A stretch of 64,000 nucleotides of DNA from Planctomycetaceae bacterium (GTDB lineage Bacteria > Planctomycetota > Planctomycetia > Planctomycetales > Planctomycetaceae). A model generated the notes under the pieces. It searched no databases and was not told where the DNA came from. It saw only the letters and a list, made by a program, of their open reading frames with translations. Within the stretch, counting starts at the first letter, position 1, and every line of letters begins with the position of its first letter. The position numbers were made by a program, and so were the translations under genes. Shown here in pieces: positions 37,801-48,270 of this stretch. Location: positions 1-64,000 of the forward strand of contig JAKFWA010000055.1 in NCBI GenBank assembly GCA_021732995.1. The letters run 5' to 3'.

Positions 37801-39479
37801 TCGAAGCCCGCATCCAGACACTCCGCGGCCTAATTGAGGTTGCTGGTCCACTGACGTCGGAAGAGGCTGCTCAACGCACCGGCATGACGGAATCTCAAGC
37901 CGCCGCCACGCTGGAAGCACTGGAAGGCGAAGGCGTCGTGATGCGCGGCCGCTTTCGAACGATACCTGTCCCGAAGGTACTCGTAGAACCTGAAGAGAGC
38001 GGCGAGCAGCCTGAGTCGCGGCTTTCGGATGTCACAGAGATTGCGATGTCGCGCGTCAAAGAACCGGCTGTGAACGGTCACGCGCTCGCTTCGCAGAGTC
38101 CGGCAACTCCGCAGGAGTGGTGTCATCGACGACTGCTCGCCCGTATTCATCGACTGACGATGGAAGGCTTGCGTCGCGAGATCGAACCGGTCTCGGTCGA
38201 AACTTTCCTGCGGTTCCTGACGTATCATCACGGCGTTGTGCCCAGCAAGAAGCGAGCAGGATCGAACGGCCTGTTTGAAGTGATTGCCCTGATGCAGGGC
38301 ATCGACATCCCGGCCGTCGCCTGGGAACGCGACGTGCTTCCGGCGCGACTCGACAGCTACCGGGCCGAATGGTTGGACGAATTGTGTCTCACTGGCGAGG
38401 TCGGTTGGGGACGTCTCTATCCCCCGGTTCGCGATCCCGAGCGGAACGCGGGGCCAGCGAACCTCACACGCGTCGCACCGGTGTCGCTGTTCCTGCGCGA
38501 GGATTGGGACTGGCTGACATCAAGCTCAGAGAAGGATCAGTCCGATGTCTTAAGCCCGGCCGCTCAAGCTGTTCAACGCACGATTGCCGAGCGCGGTGCG
38601 AGCTTTGGCGCTGATTTGAGAATTGAGTTGGGACTGCATCCCAAAGAGCTGGATGAAGCGTTGGGCGAACTGATTTCACGTGGCCGACTGACGGCAGACG
38701 GGTTCGCTGGTCTGCGGCAGTTCATGGATTCGCGGAATGACTCGCTGCCGAAGTTGCCCGCTCGCGCGTCTGGTTTCGCCCGGCAGCGCATGTCGAACGC
38801 AGGCACCGGCCGGTGGTCCTTGCTGAAACACGCAGAACCGGAAGCGCCTCAAGACAACGCCCGCTCGATGGTCGAACAGTGGGCTTGGCAACTGTTGCGA
38901 CGTTGGGGGGTAATGTTCCGCGATCTGCTGGGACGCGAAGTCGGGGCTCCGCGCTGGTTTGAACTTCTGCAAGTCTATCGGCGACTGGAAGCTCGCGGCG
39001 AGATTCGCGGCGGACGCTTCGTAGCCGGCGTGGCTGGCGAGCAGTTCGCTCTACCGGACACCGTGCAGCGATTGCGTCAACTTCGCCAACAACAGAACCC
39101 CAGCAACGGTGCCTCGTCCGGGCACGACTCGTCCAGTGGCAAGAAGGCCGACCGCAAAACGATGAGCCTCCGCCGGTCGTTCCTCGATTCGACGGTGCCC
39201 GAGGAACCGCTCTCCGCACGGCCGACCGCTTCGCAAGACGAGCTGTTGTTTCTCTCGGCGGTCGATCCGCTGAATCTGGTGGGCATCATTACGTCCGACG
39301 CGCGAGTTCCGGCGATGTCCAGCAATGCCATCGCCTTGCTGAACGGGGCGCCGGTGGCCGCGGTGGTCAATCATGAGCTGATTCGGCTGCGGAGCGTGCC
39401 CGGTCCCATTTTGGAGCGCATCCAGGAACGCTTTCGCCGTGTCACTCTTGCTCCGGCTGTTGCTCAGGCGACCGAATGA
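34842..39479 (+). CDS. lhr: Large DEAD/DEAH-box helicase, Lhr family
   Basis: The protein has 1545 residues from the ATG at 34842 (MSFFGFHPLIERWFQSRF); upstream in-frame sequence is non-coding in character. Walker A APTGSGKT is at 42-49 and the DEIH box at 169-172. Motif III-like LSATQKP, and LELGLDVGFIDLVVQLGSPR with QRIGRSGHSLG (motif VI), are also present. A winged-helix and DEAD/H-associated domain follow, then a long Lhr C-terminal region. Lhr proteins are 3'-5' DNA or DNA:RNA helicases, induced in DNA repair in mycobacteria (established). It is 66 nt upstream of metH on the same strand; no nuclease partner is adjacent. Confidence 0.93.
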   Translation: MSFFGFHPLIERWFQSRFAAPTEPQKLGWPQIAAGEHTLIAAPTGSGKTLTAFLAVIDRLLKESIAGELEAGVRIVYVSPLRALSNDMHRNLTTPLEELNALAADEFPDVPISLLRAGLRTGDSTASQRAALVRKPPHIVVTTPESLFLLLTSPRGREALKTVDTVIIDEIHALVRDRRGSHLALTLERLEAHCGRRIQRIGLSATQKPIERVAEFLIGGRAATGSPCRIVNVGHGRDLDLAIEVPPSELSAVCSTEQWAEVSARLVELINSHRSTLIFVNTRRMAERVTHHLSELLGEDHVGSHHGSLASDIRLKTEQRLKTGELKAVVATASLELGLDVGFIDLVVQLGSPRSIATFLQRIGRSGHSLGKTPKGRLFALTRDELVECMGLMRAIRAGRLDAIPIPELSLDVLMQQIVGEVAAKDWDTDALYELLRQAWPYRNMTRQFFDDAVRLLSEGLNERSNRDRLYLHHDHVRKKLKARPSARIAVTSNAGAIPEVAQFRVVAQPEGTVVGSLDEDFATESHAGQIFLLGNTSWRIEGVRGTDVHVTDAGGAPPTIPFWRGEAPGRTVELSEEVSRLRSELEARVREAAPSSEGSEKPHAPSSDLVAWLVQETSCTEFAAQQTVTYVAAQVAAVGLVPTKKRVIFERFFDETGGMQMVVHAPFGGRINQAWGLSMRKRFCVSFDFELQATADDDGFILSLGPQHSFPLESMFPLLTPENVRPLLETAILRIPMFQIRWRWNANRALLVLRRDKGNKVPPALQRFRADDLLTQVFPLLTGCQENVGEGDLKLPDHPLLQQTMDDCLYEALDFNGLVEVLRQIQSGEIELIARDTREPSPFSYELLNANPYAFLDGGEIAERRARTVATRRSLTVESVSDLSRLDPLAIEQVVRDAQPLVRNADELHDVLMSRIVLPAAEEPDFEEWFRELRDDRRATAFAFPDGASAWTCAERLPAARAMFPNAEFQTELAVPASVRQDWTDIEARIQTLRGLIEVAGPLTSEEAAQRTGMTESQAAATLEALEGEGVVMRGRFRTIPVPKVLVEPEESGEQPESRLSDVTEIAMSRVKEPAVNGHALASQSPATPQEWCHRRLLARIHRLTMEGLRREIEPVSVETFLRFLTYHHGVVPSKKRAGSNGLFEVIALMQGIDIPAVAWERDVLPARLDSYRAEWLDELCLTGEVGWGRLYPPVRDPERNAGPANLTRVAPVSLFLREDWDWLTSSSEKDQSDVLSPAAQAVQRTIAERGASFGADLRIELGLHPKELDEALGELISRGRLTADGFAGLRQFMDSRNDSLPKLPARASGFARQRMSNAGTGRWSLLKHAEPEAPQDNARSMVEQWAWQLLRRWGVMFRDLLGREVGAPRWFELLQVYRRLEARGEIRGGRFVAGVAGEQFALPDTVQRLRQLRQQQNPSNGASSGHDSSSGKKADRKTMSLRRSFLDSTVPEEPLSARPTASQDELLFLSAVDPLNLVGIITSDARVPAMSSNAIALLNGAPVAAVVNHELIRLRSVPGPILERIQERFRRVTLAPAVAQATE

Positions 39480-39532
39480 CATCAGGGCCAGACCCACTAA
39501 ACTACGCCGCCGGACTGACTTTGACCTGTTAG

Positions 39533-42500
39533 ATGAGAACTTCAATGCCCGCTGCGGAATCGATCGAACAACTGCTGACAGACCGTATCCTCATCCTGGA
39601 TGGAGCGATGGGGACGATGGTGCAGCGCTTCAAGCTCAACGAAGCGGATTTTCGCGGCGACAGATTTCGCGACCACACGAAAGACCTCCAGGGCCTGAAC
39701 GATCTGCTGGTCCTGACACGCCCGGACGTGATTGATTCGATTCATCGCCAGTACTTCGAAGCCGGCGCTGACATCGTTGAAACGAACACGTTCAACGCCC
39801 AGACGGTTTCCTTTACCAACTATTTTCCGGGGATTGCGCCGGGGACGCTGGGAGATGGTGCCCGCATTCTTCAGCCGTCGCTGGCCTATGAAGTGAACCG
39901 TGCCGGTGCTGCGCTGGCGAAAGCCGCTGCACTGGAGTTCTCTGAACGTACGCCCGACAAGCCGCGCTTCGTCGCGGGCAGCATCGGACCGATGGATAAG
40001 GCTCTCTCCTATGCCTTTGACGAGAACGATGCGTCCAAACGCATGGTTTCGTGGGACGAAGTCGTCGCGTCCTACACCGAACAGATCGCTGGACTGGTCG
40101 ATGGTGGGGCGGACCTGCTTCTCCCGGAGACTTCGTTCGACACGCTCAATATGAAAGCCTGCCTGTTCGCGATCGCCAGATACTTCGAACGCACGGGCAA
40201 GGTCCTGCCGGTGATGGTTTCGGCGACGGTCTTTGAACAAGGCGGCGGCTCGACGCTGTATGGCCAGTCGATCGAGGCGTTTTGGAACTCAGTATCGCAC
40301 TTTCCGATGCTCAGCATTGGTTTCAACTGCGCGGTCGGTCCGGAAAAGATGCGTCCGTGGATCGAGGAACTTTCTGGGATCGCGCCGAAGTTCGTGTCCT
40401 GCTATCCGAATGCCGGGTTGCCGAATGCGCTGGGTGAGTTTGACATGAGCCCCGAAACGATGGGCAAGCTGGTCGGTGAGTTTGCCGAGCGGGGCTTCGT
40501 CAACATCGTCGGCGGCTGTTGCGGCAGCACGCCTCCACATATTGCAGCCATCGCCGAAACCGTGAAGTCGATCAAGCCTCGCAAGATTCCGAATGTCCCG
40601 CGCTATTCGACGTTCTCGGGTTTGAACTCTCAAAGCATTCGACCGGAGAGCACGTTCTTCATGGTGGGTGAACGGACCAACGTCACCGGTTCGCGCAAGT
40701 TCGCGCGGCTCATCAAGGAAGAAAAGTACGACGAAGCGTTGAGCATCGCCCGCCAGCAGGTTGAAGGCGGCGCGAACATGATCGACATCAACATGGACGA
40801 GGGCCTGCTCGACAGCGAAGCGTGCATGGCCAAGTTCCTCAACATGATCACGCCGGTGGTCGAGATCGCCACTGTCCCCGTGATGGTCGACAGTTCGAAG
40901 TGGTCAGTCATCGAAGCTGGCCTCAAATGTCTGCCGGGTAAAGGCGTGGTGAACTCCATCAGCCTGAAAGAGGGCGAGGAAAAATTCCTGGAGCAAGCAC
41001 GGCTCATCCGGCAGTACGGAGCCGCAGTCATCGTGATGGCCTTCGATGAGAAGGGTCAGGCCGTGCTGGCCGATGAAAAGGTCGCGATTTGCAAACGCGC
41101 GTTTGACCTGCTGACTCAGAAGGTGGGCTTCCCGCCGGAAGACATCATTTTTGACTCTAACATCCTCACCATCGGCACGGGGATGGAGGAACACTCGAAC
41201 TATGCGGTTGAGTTCTTCGAGGCCGTACGGCGCATCAAGGTCGAGTGCCCCGGCGCGAAAACATCGGGTGGTGTGAGCAACGTCAGCTTCAGCTTCCGCG
41301 GCAACGATGTCGTGCGCGAGGCCGTGAACGCGGTGTTCCTGTATCACGCCATCAGAGCCGGCTTGGATATGGGCATCGTCAATGCTGGCCAGTTGGCGGT
41401 GTATGAGGAGATCGACAAGGAACTGCTCGAATACGTTGAGGACGTGGTTCTGAACCGTCGGCCTGATGCAACCGAGCGGCTGATTGCGTTCTCAGAGAAG
41501 TTCAAAGCGGCGGCGAAGGGCGAAACTGTCGCTCAGACCGAAGAGTGGCGCAACGGCACGGTTGAAGAGCGTCTGAAACACGCGTTGCTGAAAGGCCTCA
41601 CGGACCACATCGATCACGACACCGAGGAAGCTCGCGTCAAGTACGGCCGCCCGCTCAACGTGATTCAAGGCCCGCTGATGGCTGGCATGAGCGTCGTGGG
41701 TGAACTCTTCGGCGCGGGCAAGATGTTCCTGCCGCAGGTGGTGAAATCGGCCCGCGTGATGAAGAAGGCCGTGGCTTATCTCGAACCCTTCATGGAAGCC
41801 GAGAAAGCTGCCGCCGCTGAAAACATCATGGAGATTGTCGAGGCTCCCGATGCGGTTCCGCAGTCATCAAGCCGCGGCAAAATCGTCTTGGCGACGGTTA
41901 AGGGCGACGTGCACGACATCGGTAAGAACATCGTGGGCGTCGTGCTGCGGTGTAATAACTTCGAGGTGATTGACCTCGGAGTCATGGTGTCGTGCGAGCG
42001 AATTTTGACGGCTGCCCGCGAAGAACACGCCAGCATCATCGGCCTGAGCGGACTGATTACGCCGTCGCTCGATGAAATGGTGCACGTCGCCAAAGAGATG
42101 CAGCGGCAGGGCATGGTGTTGCCTCTGTTGATTGGCGGCGCGACCACGTCACCCAAGCACACGGCCGTGAAGATCGCTCCGCAGTACGAGCAGCCAGTCG
42201 TGCATGTGCTGGATGCGTCGGTCTCAGTGCCCGTCGTGGAGAACTTGCTGGACGCAAACCGCCGCGACGAGTTCATGACCAAGGTGCGCGCCGATCAGGA
42301 ACGCGACCGGGCTTCGTTCGCGGACCGTCAGGCCAAGGCGCTGACTTCGTATTCCGAAGCCTTCGAACACCGCTTTCAAACCGACTGGAAGAAGTGCGAC
42401 ATCCCCACACCGGGCTTTCTGGGAACGAAAACCTTCGACGATTTCCCGCTGGAAGAACTGGTGCCATTTATCGACTGGTCGCCGTTCTTCATGACTTGGG

Positions 42501-43489
42501 AGCTGAAGGGCAAGTATCCGGCCATCCTGTCGGACAGCGTGGTCGGTGCGCAGGCGACTCAACTCTACAATGACGCTCGCAAGCTCCTTGATGAGATCAT
42601 CGCCAACAAACTGCTGGTCGCCAAAGGCGTCTACGGTTTCTGGCCGGCCAGCACCGAAGGCGACGACATCATCGTGTGGAACACCGATCCGCGCGTGGCG
42701 TCGCTGACGATTCTGGAACGCCATCTTTGCGGTGGTATCGCTCAGGGTCTCAGTCCGATCGAACTGGCTCGCCTGCTAAAGACCGGCAAGGGCACGGTGC
42801 GCGGCAAGGTGGACCAAGTCCTGCAGAAGCTGCAGGTGCTGCGTCCAACCGAAGTGCTGCGGCAATTCCACGCCAGCGAAAAAAAGCGGTTCCCGATGCT
42901 GCGACAGCAATGGGAACGCGTCGGCCAGAGTGACTTCCGGTCCCTCGCCGACTACGTCGCGCCCACATCCTCGGGCCGCATTGATTCGCTCGGGGCTTTT
43001 GCCGTCACCACGGGACATGGTTGTGACGAACTGGTCGCGAAGTTTGAACGAGATCACGACGACTACAATTCGATCCTCGCCAAAGCCCTCGCTGATCGCC
43101 TGGCCGAAGCCTTCGCCGAGCGACTGCACAAGCAGGTGCGCGATGACTGGAACTACGGCAAGTTCGAGAAGCTATCGCGGGAAGATGTGATCGGCGAGAA
43201 GTATCGCGGCATTCGCCCGGCCTTCGGCTATCCGGCCTGCCCCGACCATACGTCTAAGCGTGAGTTGTTCGATCTGCTGGATGCCGAAAACCAGACCGGC
43301 ATCAAGCTGACCGAGTCCTACGCGATGTGGCCCGCAGCGGCCGTGAGCGGTCTCTACTTTGCTCACCCCGACGCCCGCTACTTCGCCGTGGATCGCCTGA
43401 CCAAGGATCAGGTCGAATCCTACGCCCGACGCAAAGGCATGGACCTCCAGGAAATCGAACGCTGGCTCAGCCCGAATCTGGCTTATTGA
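39533..43489 (+). CDS. metH: Cobalamin-dependent methionine synthase
   Basis: The frame has 1318 residues; the ATG at 39545 ([11 protein letters not shown]) is an equally good start. All modules are present in order. The homocysteine-binding barrel has DGAMGTMVQ, the Zn-ligand FNCAVGP and [10 protein letters not shown]. The pterin-binding domain has [17 protein letters not shown]. The B12 Cap and B12-binding domain carry DVHDIGKN with axial His794. The reactivation domain has [15 protein letters not shown]. It transfers methyl from methyltetrahydrofolate to homocysteine. No cobalamin riboswitch fits in the 53-nt gap after lhr. A terminator follows the stop. Confidence 0.96.
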   Translation: MRTSMPAAESIEQLLTDRILILDGAMGTMVQRFKLNEADFRGDRFRDHTKDLQGLNDLLVLTRPDVIDSIHRQYFEAGADIVETNTFNAQTVSFTNYFPGIAPGTLGDGARILQPSLAYEVNRAGAALAKAAALEFSERTPDKPRFVAGSIGPMDKALSYAFDENDASKRMVSWDEVVASYTEQIAGLVDGGADLLLPETSFDTLNMKACLFAIARYFERTGKVLPVMVSATVFEQGGGSTLYGQSIEAFWNSVSHFPMLSIGFNCAVGPEKMRPWIEELSGIAPKFVSCYPNAGLPNALGEFDMSPETMGKLVGEFAERGFVNIVGGCCGSTPPHIAAIAETVKSIKPRKIPNVPRYSTFSGLNSQSIRPESTFFMVGERTNVTGSRKFARLIKEEKYDEALSIARQQVEGGANMIDINMDEGLLDSEACMAKFLNMITPVVEIATVPVMVDSSKWSVIEAGLKCLPGKGVVNSISLKEGEEKFLEQARLIRQYGAAVIVMAFDEKGQAVLADEKVAICKRAFDLLTQKVGFPPEDIIFDSNILTIGTGMEEHSNYAVEFFEAVRRIKVECPGAKTSGGVSNVSFSFRGNDVVREAVNAVFLYHAIRAGLDMGIVNAGQLAVYEEIDKELLEYVEDVVLNRRPDATERLIAFSEKFKAAAKGETVAQTEEWRNGTVEERLKHALLKGLTDHIDHDTEEARVKYGRPLNVIQGPLMAGMSVVGELFGAGKMFLPQVVKSARVMKKAVAYLEPFMEAEKAAAAENIMEIVEAPDAVPQSSSRGKIVLATVKGDVHDIGKNIVGVVLRCNNFEVIDLGVMVSCERILTAAREEHASIIGLSGLITPSLDEMVHVAKEMQRQGMVLPLLIGGATTSPKHTAVKIAPQYEQPVVHVLDASVSVPVVENLLDANRRDEFMTKVRADQERDRASFADRQAKALTSYSEAFEHRFQTDWKKCDIPTPGFLGTKTFDDFPLEELVPFIDWSPFFMTWELKGKYPAILSDSVVGAQATQLYNDARKLLDEIIANKLLVAKGVYGFWPASTEGDDIIVWNTDPRVASLTILERHLCGGIAQGLSPIELARLLKTGKGTVRGKVDQVLQKLQVLRPTEVLRQFHASEKKRFPMLRQQWERVGQSDFRSLADYVAPTSSGRIDSLGAFAVTTGHGCDELVAKFERDHDDYNSILAKALADRLAEAFAERLHKQVRDDWNYGKFEKLSREDVIGEKYRGIRPAFGYPACPDHTSKRELFDLLDAENQTGIKLTESYAMWPAAAVSGLYFAHPDARYFAVDRLTKDQVESYARRKGMDLQEIERWLSPNLAY

Positions 43490-43507
43490 TCGGCCTTGCG
43501 AACGTGG

Positions 43508-43538
43508 CGGATGCGTCTCGCATCCGTCTCCCGTTTTT
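43508..43538 (+). terminator. Rho-independent terminator of metH
   Basis: The perfect 8-bp stem cggatgcg (43508-43515) and cgcatccg (43519-43526), with loop tct, is followed by a ccgtttttc T-tract. It lies 19 nt after the metH stop. Confidence 0.7.
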
Positions 43539-43556
43539 CGCCCACCGGTAAGGAGA

Positions 43557-43575
43557 CCAAGGCGAGACGCCTTGG
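43557..43575. other. Hairpin between convergent genes
   Basis: The perfect 8-bp stem ccaaggcg/cgccttgg has loop aga. There is no T-tract on either side. It sits between metH and the convergent CobA-HemD gene and may help end either transcript. Confidence 0.45.
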
Positions 43576-43615
43576 CCACGATTGTCGAATCTAAAGCCCA
43601 GCCATCGAACGATGC

Positions 43616-45139
43616 CTACGACGCGGAAGTCGCTTGCTGAATCGCAGCAAAGATGCCTTCCCACGTGTAGGTTTCTGCTTCAACGGCAATTGGGAGACCG
43701 GCTTCACGAGCGGCTTGAGACGTGACGGGACTGATACTTGCCAGCCGCGTTGATTGACCGAGTCGCGACTTGAGGTGTTCGGGCAGCAGTCGGGCCAAGC
43801 CGCGAGCGATCGAAGGGCTGCTCAGACCGATCCAAGTGAGTTCGCCCGCTTCAATCGCTCGCAGGGCGTCACTCGGTAGCTCGCTGACATCCAAATTCTG
43901 GTAGACCACGACTTGCTCCACGGTCGCGCCGGCTGCCTCCAGTTCTGCTGGTAACACATCGCGGCCACGGCTTGCTCGAGCCCATAGAACGCGTTGCTTC
44001 GCGACATGCGGTTTCAAGGCCAGAGCCAGGCCTTCCGCGCGGAACTCGTCGGGCACAATGTCAGCGCGGATGTGATACGCCGCGAGTGCTTCCGCGGTGG
44101 AACTCCCAATCGCCGCGAACTTCAGATGACCAACCTGCCGCACATCGCGGCCGGTCTCCCACAACCGTTTGAAGAAGGCATCAACGCCATTCGTGCTGGT
44201 GAAGACGCACCAGTCAAACTCAGAGAGACGCTTCAGCACCGCATCAGTTGCCGACCAGTCAGCCGGTGGTTCGATCGAGATGATCGGCATCAAGACGGGC
44301 TGTGCTCCGAGTTCAATCGTGCGTTGCACCAGAGCGTCGCATTGGCCCTCGGCCCGCGTGATCCCGATGCGCTGACCGAAGAGCGGTCGATGTTCAAACC
44401 ACGCCAGTTCCTCGCGCTGCCGCACGCATTCGCCGATGACAATCAACGAGGGAGCATGCAGGCCCGCTCGCTCAACAACGCCCGGCAGTTCCCCCAGCGT
44501 TGCCGTGACCGTTCGCTGCAATGGAGTCGACGCGCGACTGATGACGGCGGCTGGAGTGTCTGTCGTTTTGCCGTGATCTAGCAAGGAACGCACGATCTGC
44601 GGCAATCGCGCCAGCCCCATGTAGAACACCAGGCTGCCGGGCAACCGAGCCAGCAGCGAGTAGTCCACGCTGCTGTCCGGCTTATCAGGGGCTTCGTGAC
44701 CGGTGATGAATGTCACCAGCGAAGCTTGCTCGCGATGAGTCAGAGAAAAGCCTGCGTACTCGCCCGCCGCAACCGCTGCTGTGATGCCCGGCACCACTTC
44801 AAACGGGATGCCATGTCGACGCAGGAAGGCAGCTTCTTCGGAACCTCGCCCGAAGATGAAGGGATCGCCGCCCTTTAATCGCACAACCGTCTTGCCGGCG
44901 CGGGCCGCCTCGACCAGATGCTCGTTAATCTCGTCCTGCTTGATCATACGCCCGTGCGGAGTTTCCGCCCGGCAAGTGCGTTCGCAATCCGCCTGCGTGT
45001 GAGCCAGCACGAGCGGGTTAACCAACCCGTCGTAGAGCACCAGATCGGCACGGCGCAGGCATTCAACGCCACGCAAAGAGATGAGGCCCGGATCACCAGG
45101 ACCAGCGCCAACGATATAGACCTTCCCCACAACACTCAT
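43616..45139 (-). CDS. cobA-hemD: Uroporphyrinogen-III C-methyltransferase/uroporphyrinogen-III synthase fusion
   Basis: The protein has 507 residues. The N-terminal domain (about 1-250) is SUMT/CobA: VGAGPGDPGLIS near residues 10-21, VRLKGGDPFIFGRGSEE, and the SAM-binding region PGITAAVAAGEYAG. The C-terminal domain (about 255-507) is a HemD fold beginning FGQRIGITRAEGQ and including VFTSTNGVDAFF, AAIGSSTAEAL and TSQAAREAG. It makes uroporphyrinogen III and methylates it to precorrin-2, the branch point to sirohaem and cobalamin. This fusion is common in diverse bacteria. It is convergent with the B12-using metH gene but not co-transcribed with it. Confidence 0.93.
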   Translation of the reverse strand: MSVVGKVYIVGAGPGDPGLISLRGVECLRRADLVLYDGLVNPLVLAHTQADCERTCRAETPHGRMIKQDEINEHLVEAARAGKTVVRLKGGDPFIFGRGSEEAAFLRRHGIPFEVVPGITAAVAAGEYAGFSLTHREQASLVTFITGHEAPDKPDSSVDYSLLARLPGSLVFYMGLARLPQIVRSLLDHGKTTDTPAAVISRASTPLQRTVTATLGELPGVVERAGLHAPSLIVIGECVRQREELAWFEHRPLFGQRIGITRAEGQCDALVQRTIELGAQPVLMPIISIEPPADWSATDAVLKRLSEFDWCVFTSTNGVDAFFKRLWETGRDVRQVGHLKFAAIGSSTAEALAAYHIRADIVPDEFRAEGLALALKPHVAKQRVLWARASRGRDVLPAELEAAGATVEQVVVYQNLDVSELPSDALRAIEAGELTWIGLSSPSIARGLARLLPEHLKSRLGQSTRLASISPVTSQAAREAGLPIAVEAETYTWEGIFAAIQQATSAS

Positions 45140-45216
45140 GAAGCCAACTCCTCCGACACGTTCAATCGATGTCGGAGTCTATCGCAGTGGAGAGCCCATG
45201 CCGATTGAAGCAACAC

Positions 45217-45981
45217 CTACGCGGCGGCTTTCTTCGCAGGTTGATTAAGCCCCACGACAACGATCGCGATCAGGCCGGTCGAAACAGCGCCCCAAACCAG
45301 TCCACTGGCAGTTCCCAGCGGCACCAGTTGATCCGTGTCATCCATCTGAAACAGTACTGCGGCCAGTGGGGGATAGACGACTCCAGCCAGAATTCCTCCC
45401 AGCAAGCCAGCTCCGGCGTACTTGGGCAACGCTTTGGCGCGACCAGCGGCCAGGGCGATTGCCGAGCAAAACGCCATACCCGTCAGTCCCCAGGCCAGCA
45501 TCTGGACGCAGATGGTCTTTGCCGACAAGGACAACGTACCCACCGGGATGGGGTGCAGGCGCGCTTTCAACTGGATCCCCGCGTATGCCGCAGCCGCACT
45601 GATGGCCGCTGTCAGAATCAGTCCCACGACCGCGCCGACAACAATGCGTACTCGACTGGGGTGATAGGTCCCCGCCCACGCTCCCAGCAGGACACCAACA
45701 GACGTGGCCAGCAAACAGAACGACGTGATCGAATTAACCAGCACCATGCGCTCGGTAGCGGCGTTCTTGAGCGCGATCTGATCCGGCGGAGACATCGGCC
45801 CGATGTCCGCCATCTCTTTGGAAAGCGCAATCGGTTGGCCGTACTTCGACATCACCGCGAAGCCGATCAGCGCCCCGATCAAGGCGATGATCACCAGCGA
45901 CCATCCCAGCGTTTCATTCGCCGGCGTCGATGTCACCGTTGGCGCAGTTTCAACAACTGGAGATTGTGGTTCGGTAGACAT
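45217..45981 (-). CDS. Hypothetical multi-pass membrane protein
   Basis: The protein has 254 residues with about five hydrophobic segments: near 30-47, 85-105, 115-135, 160-180, and 195-250 as two helices. The Pro/Thr/Val-rich N-terminus (STEPQSPVVETAPTVTST) is hydrophilic. No family is recognised. It is 77 nt upstream of the CobA-HemD gene on the same strand, and a small lipoprotein gene lies upstream. Confidence 0.7.
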   Translation of the reverse strand: MSTEPQSPVVETAPTVTSTPANETLGWSLVIIALIGALIGFAVMSKYGQPIALSKEMADIGPMSPPDQIALKNAATERMVLVNSITSFCLLATSVGVLLGAWAGTYHPSRVRIVVGAVVGLILTAAISAAAAYAGIQLKARLHPIPVGTLSLSAKTICVQMLAWGLTGMAFCSAIALAAGRAKALPKYAGAGLLGGILAGVVYPPLAAVLFQMDDTDQLVPLGTASGLVWGAVSTGLIAIVVVGLNQPAKKAAA

Positions 45982-46030
45982 GACATCGACCTCCGCAGGT
46001 TCAACAGGGGCTGTTCACGGAGCGTCCAGA

Positions 46031-46510
46031 CTACTGCAACTCGATCTTGAAGTCATTCGGACCTTCGGGTGTAACCGTATTCTTGAGTCCTGATTTCTCA
46101 GGGTCCGCGTACTTCTCGGGCAGCCCGGTCTCGGCGGCGGGAGCCTTCGCCGCTGCTTCCATGGCCTTCGTGTATTCAGGTCCCGTCGTGTCTACGGTCA
46201 TCGCCGGCGGAGGCGGCCCCTTCAGTTTCGACACTGTCACCGCATGTTCGCCGATCACGGCCCCGTCGTTGGTATTGAACGTCGTCAGCCGGAAACGCCC
46301 CTCGGCATCCGTCTTACCCGACGCCTTGCGCGGAGCCCCTGTCTTGGAAAAAGTGACCACGGCATCCGATACCGGCTGCCCTTGATAAGTCACAATCCCT
46401 GATACCGGCGCGATTTCAGGACGATCACTGACACCACCCGAACAACCGACTACGAAGGCGGCGATCAGCATCAGTCCACTGGCACCACAGCGTTGAGACA
46501 CCATCGGCAT
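46031..46510 (-). CDS. Lipoprotein with carboxypeptidase-regulatory-like domain
   Basis: The protein has 159 residues from the ATG at 46510, which has a ggag ribosome site about 11 nt upstream. The lipobox VVGC follows a hydrophobic leader (residues of about 10-26). The single domain (VSGIVTYQGQPVSDAVVTF, then GKTDAEGRFRLTTF) is a transthyretin-like carboxypeptidase-regulatory fold, abundant in planctomycetes beside DUF1559 genes. It sits just downstream of the DUF1559 gene on the same strand, fitting that pairing. Confidence 0.85.
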   Translation of the reverse strand: MPMVSQRCGASGLMLIAAFVVGCSGGVSDRPEIAPVSGIVTYQGQPVSDAVVTFSKTGAPRKASGKTDAEGRFRLTTFNTNDGAVIGEHAVTVSKLKGPPPPAMTVDTTGPEYTKAMEAAAKAPAAETGLPEKYADPEKSGLKNTVTPEGPNDFKIELQ

Positions 46511-46703
46511 CTTGACAAACTCCTCGGCTGCGACGAGCGGCAGCCTGATCAAATCGATGTTCCCCGATCCGCGACCAATTCCTCAGCGAAACGATCGCAC
46601 TCCCCGAACAAGTTCTGTTCGAGGCCAACGCGCTTGACCTCCACAGAGGCGCGCGGGTCATTACAGACTCGACGCGTGCCTCAAGCGATCGGCCTCGCAG
46701 ACT

Positions 46704-47690
46704 CTAGAACGGCACTGAAGCGGGGTTACCGTCCTGCCGACATCCGAGCCTCTGGAAGGTGTCGTAGTTGATATTCTCGCTGACAAACCCAACCGCTCCG
46801 TCGCACATCAGGAACTGAGCCCCTCCGACGTGCTTCGACTTGAAGCCCCATGAAGTGTTCCACACGTTGTTCGCGTTACAACTGTTCGCCACATATCCGG
46901 GCTCGCCGACGCACGTGTTGAAGTTGATGGGCGGCACGGTGGAGGCCCAGATCGAGTTGCCATGGAACCAGCCGCCGCTGCCGTGGTCGTGGCAATTCGG
47001 ACGACCTTCACCGATCGCAAACACGTTGGATGCACCGTCGGTAATATCCTTCATCTTCGCGGACCACACGTAGCGACTGAACACACCGGAAATCTGGGAA
47101 GGATCGTTTGAACTACCGTGCCCCGAAGGCCCCAGCAAGTGACCGGGATAAAGCGCACACCCGAACTGACCGGGAATCAACTGCGACCCCATCGAGAAGA
47201 AGTAATTGGTGTGCGCCCGGTCGAGGTTCACTGTGATTGGATCACTGGGACACAGCAGCCCTGGAACAACGTGCCTGCGGTAAATCTGACCGTTCGAGTT
47301 GAAAAACCAATCATCGACCGAGCCGTCGAAATCTATTCGGTCATACAGCGCCTGCTGGTCAATATGTGGCAGCAGCTTCACAAAGTGGCTCCCCTTCTGC
47401 CAGATGCCCGTGATCCACGGATGGCAGTCGTTGGCGCTGCGGCCGAACTGTCCGGTGCACTGTGTCGTGCCACCGACGCCACTGCCAATGGGATAGACGC
47501 CGAAAGTCTCCTCATATGTCCCCAGCGCGACCCCGAGTTGCTTCAAGTTATTCTTGCACTGGCTACGGCGAGCGGCCTCACGCGCCTGCTGCACAGCCGG
47601 CAACAACAAAGCAACCAAAACGGCAATGATGGCGATCACAACCAGCAGTTCGATGAGTGTGAAAGCGCGCCGCTCAAAAACTTTCCGCAT
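46704..47690 (-). CDS. DUF1559 domain-containing pseudopilin-like protein
   Basis: The protein has 328 residues. A type IV prepilin leader and N-terminal helix ([20 protein letters not shown]) starts near residue 8, followed by [20 protein letters not shown], the DUF1559 hallmark. A His-Gly-Gly ... Asp-Gly motif near the C-terminus ([16 protein letters not shown]) is the conserved H-x9-DG element. Planctomycetes carry many copies; they are thought to be surface or pseudopilus components. Promoter sequence would be in the large divergent gap upstream. Confidence 0.93.
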   Translation of the reverse strand: MRKVFERRAFTLIELLVVIAIIAVLVALLLPAVQQAREAARRSQCKNNLKQLGVALGTYEETFGVYPIGSGVGGTTQCTGQFGRSANDCHPWITGIWQKGSHFVKLLPHIDQQALYDRIDFDGSVDDWFFNSNGQIYRRHVVPGLLCPSDPITVNLDRAHTNYFFSMGSQLIPGQFGCALYPGHLLGPSGHGSSNDPSQISGVFSRYVWSAKMKDITDGASNVFAIGEGRPNCHDHGSGGWFHGNSIWASTVPPINFNTCVGEPGYVANSCNANNVWNTSWGFKSKHVGGAQFLMCDGAVGFVSENINYDTFQRLGCRQDGNPASVPF

Positions 47691-48270
47691 GACATCTCCA
47701 ACCGGGACAAGTTCGTCGCATCGCGGACGATCCGCGAGGCAGCTTGAGGGGAATCCGGAAGCATATATCAGCAGTCGCCACTTGATAGAGGGACCCTGCA
47801 GAGAAAATAGTCCAGTTTACAAGAAACGACGTAAGCATTTTCTGCGAAAGCACTTTCAGCGACAGACAGACGCATTCGATATGTCTGAACGCGTGACATT
47901 AGATCACAACAGATGACTGCAACTGTGAAATCCCCAGAGGTACCCTAAGACATCGGTTGAGCGCAAACCCGCAGGCCTGAAGCGCGTGACGCAGGCTCGC
48001 CTCGACGCACTCATTCGGCAGCCCGGCCGGAGGCAGTATGCACATTTGAACAACAGAACTCATGAGCTGTTGGTGACACCCTTGAGTAAAAATTCCGCCT
48101 TGTGACGCCAGTTGCCGTATGGCTTCAGCGAGGCATTGCTCAGATCAGGATGGTCGCAACCCACCCCCGCGAAACGAACGGAGTCGGGTCCGGGCTGCTC
48201 CCTCATGCTCGCTGTACTGCTATGCTCTCCCCCTTGCCAGCTCACGTTGAACTTGGACGGAACATCTGGA
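47691..48270. other. 580-nt divergent intergenic region, nothing recognised
   Basis: The stretch lies between the divergent DUF1559 and FG-GAP genes and should hold both promoters. No ORF with coding character is seen. The plus-strand frame open from 48112 is an unlikely N-terminal extension because the signal peptide starts at 48271. No hairpin, repeat or known RNA is recognised. Confidence 0.4.
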
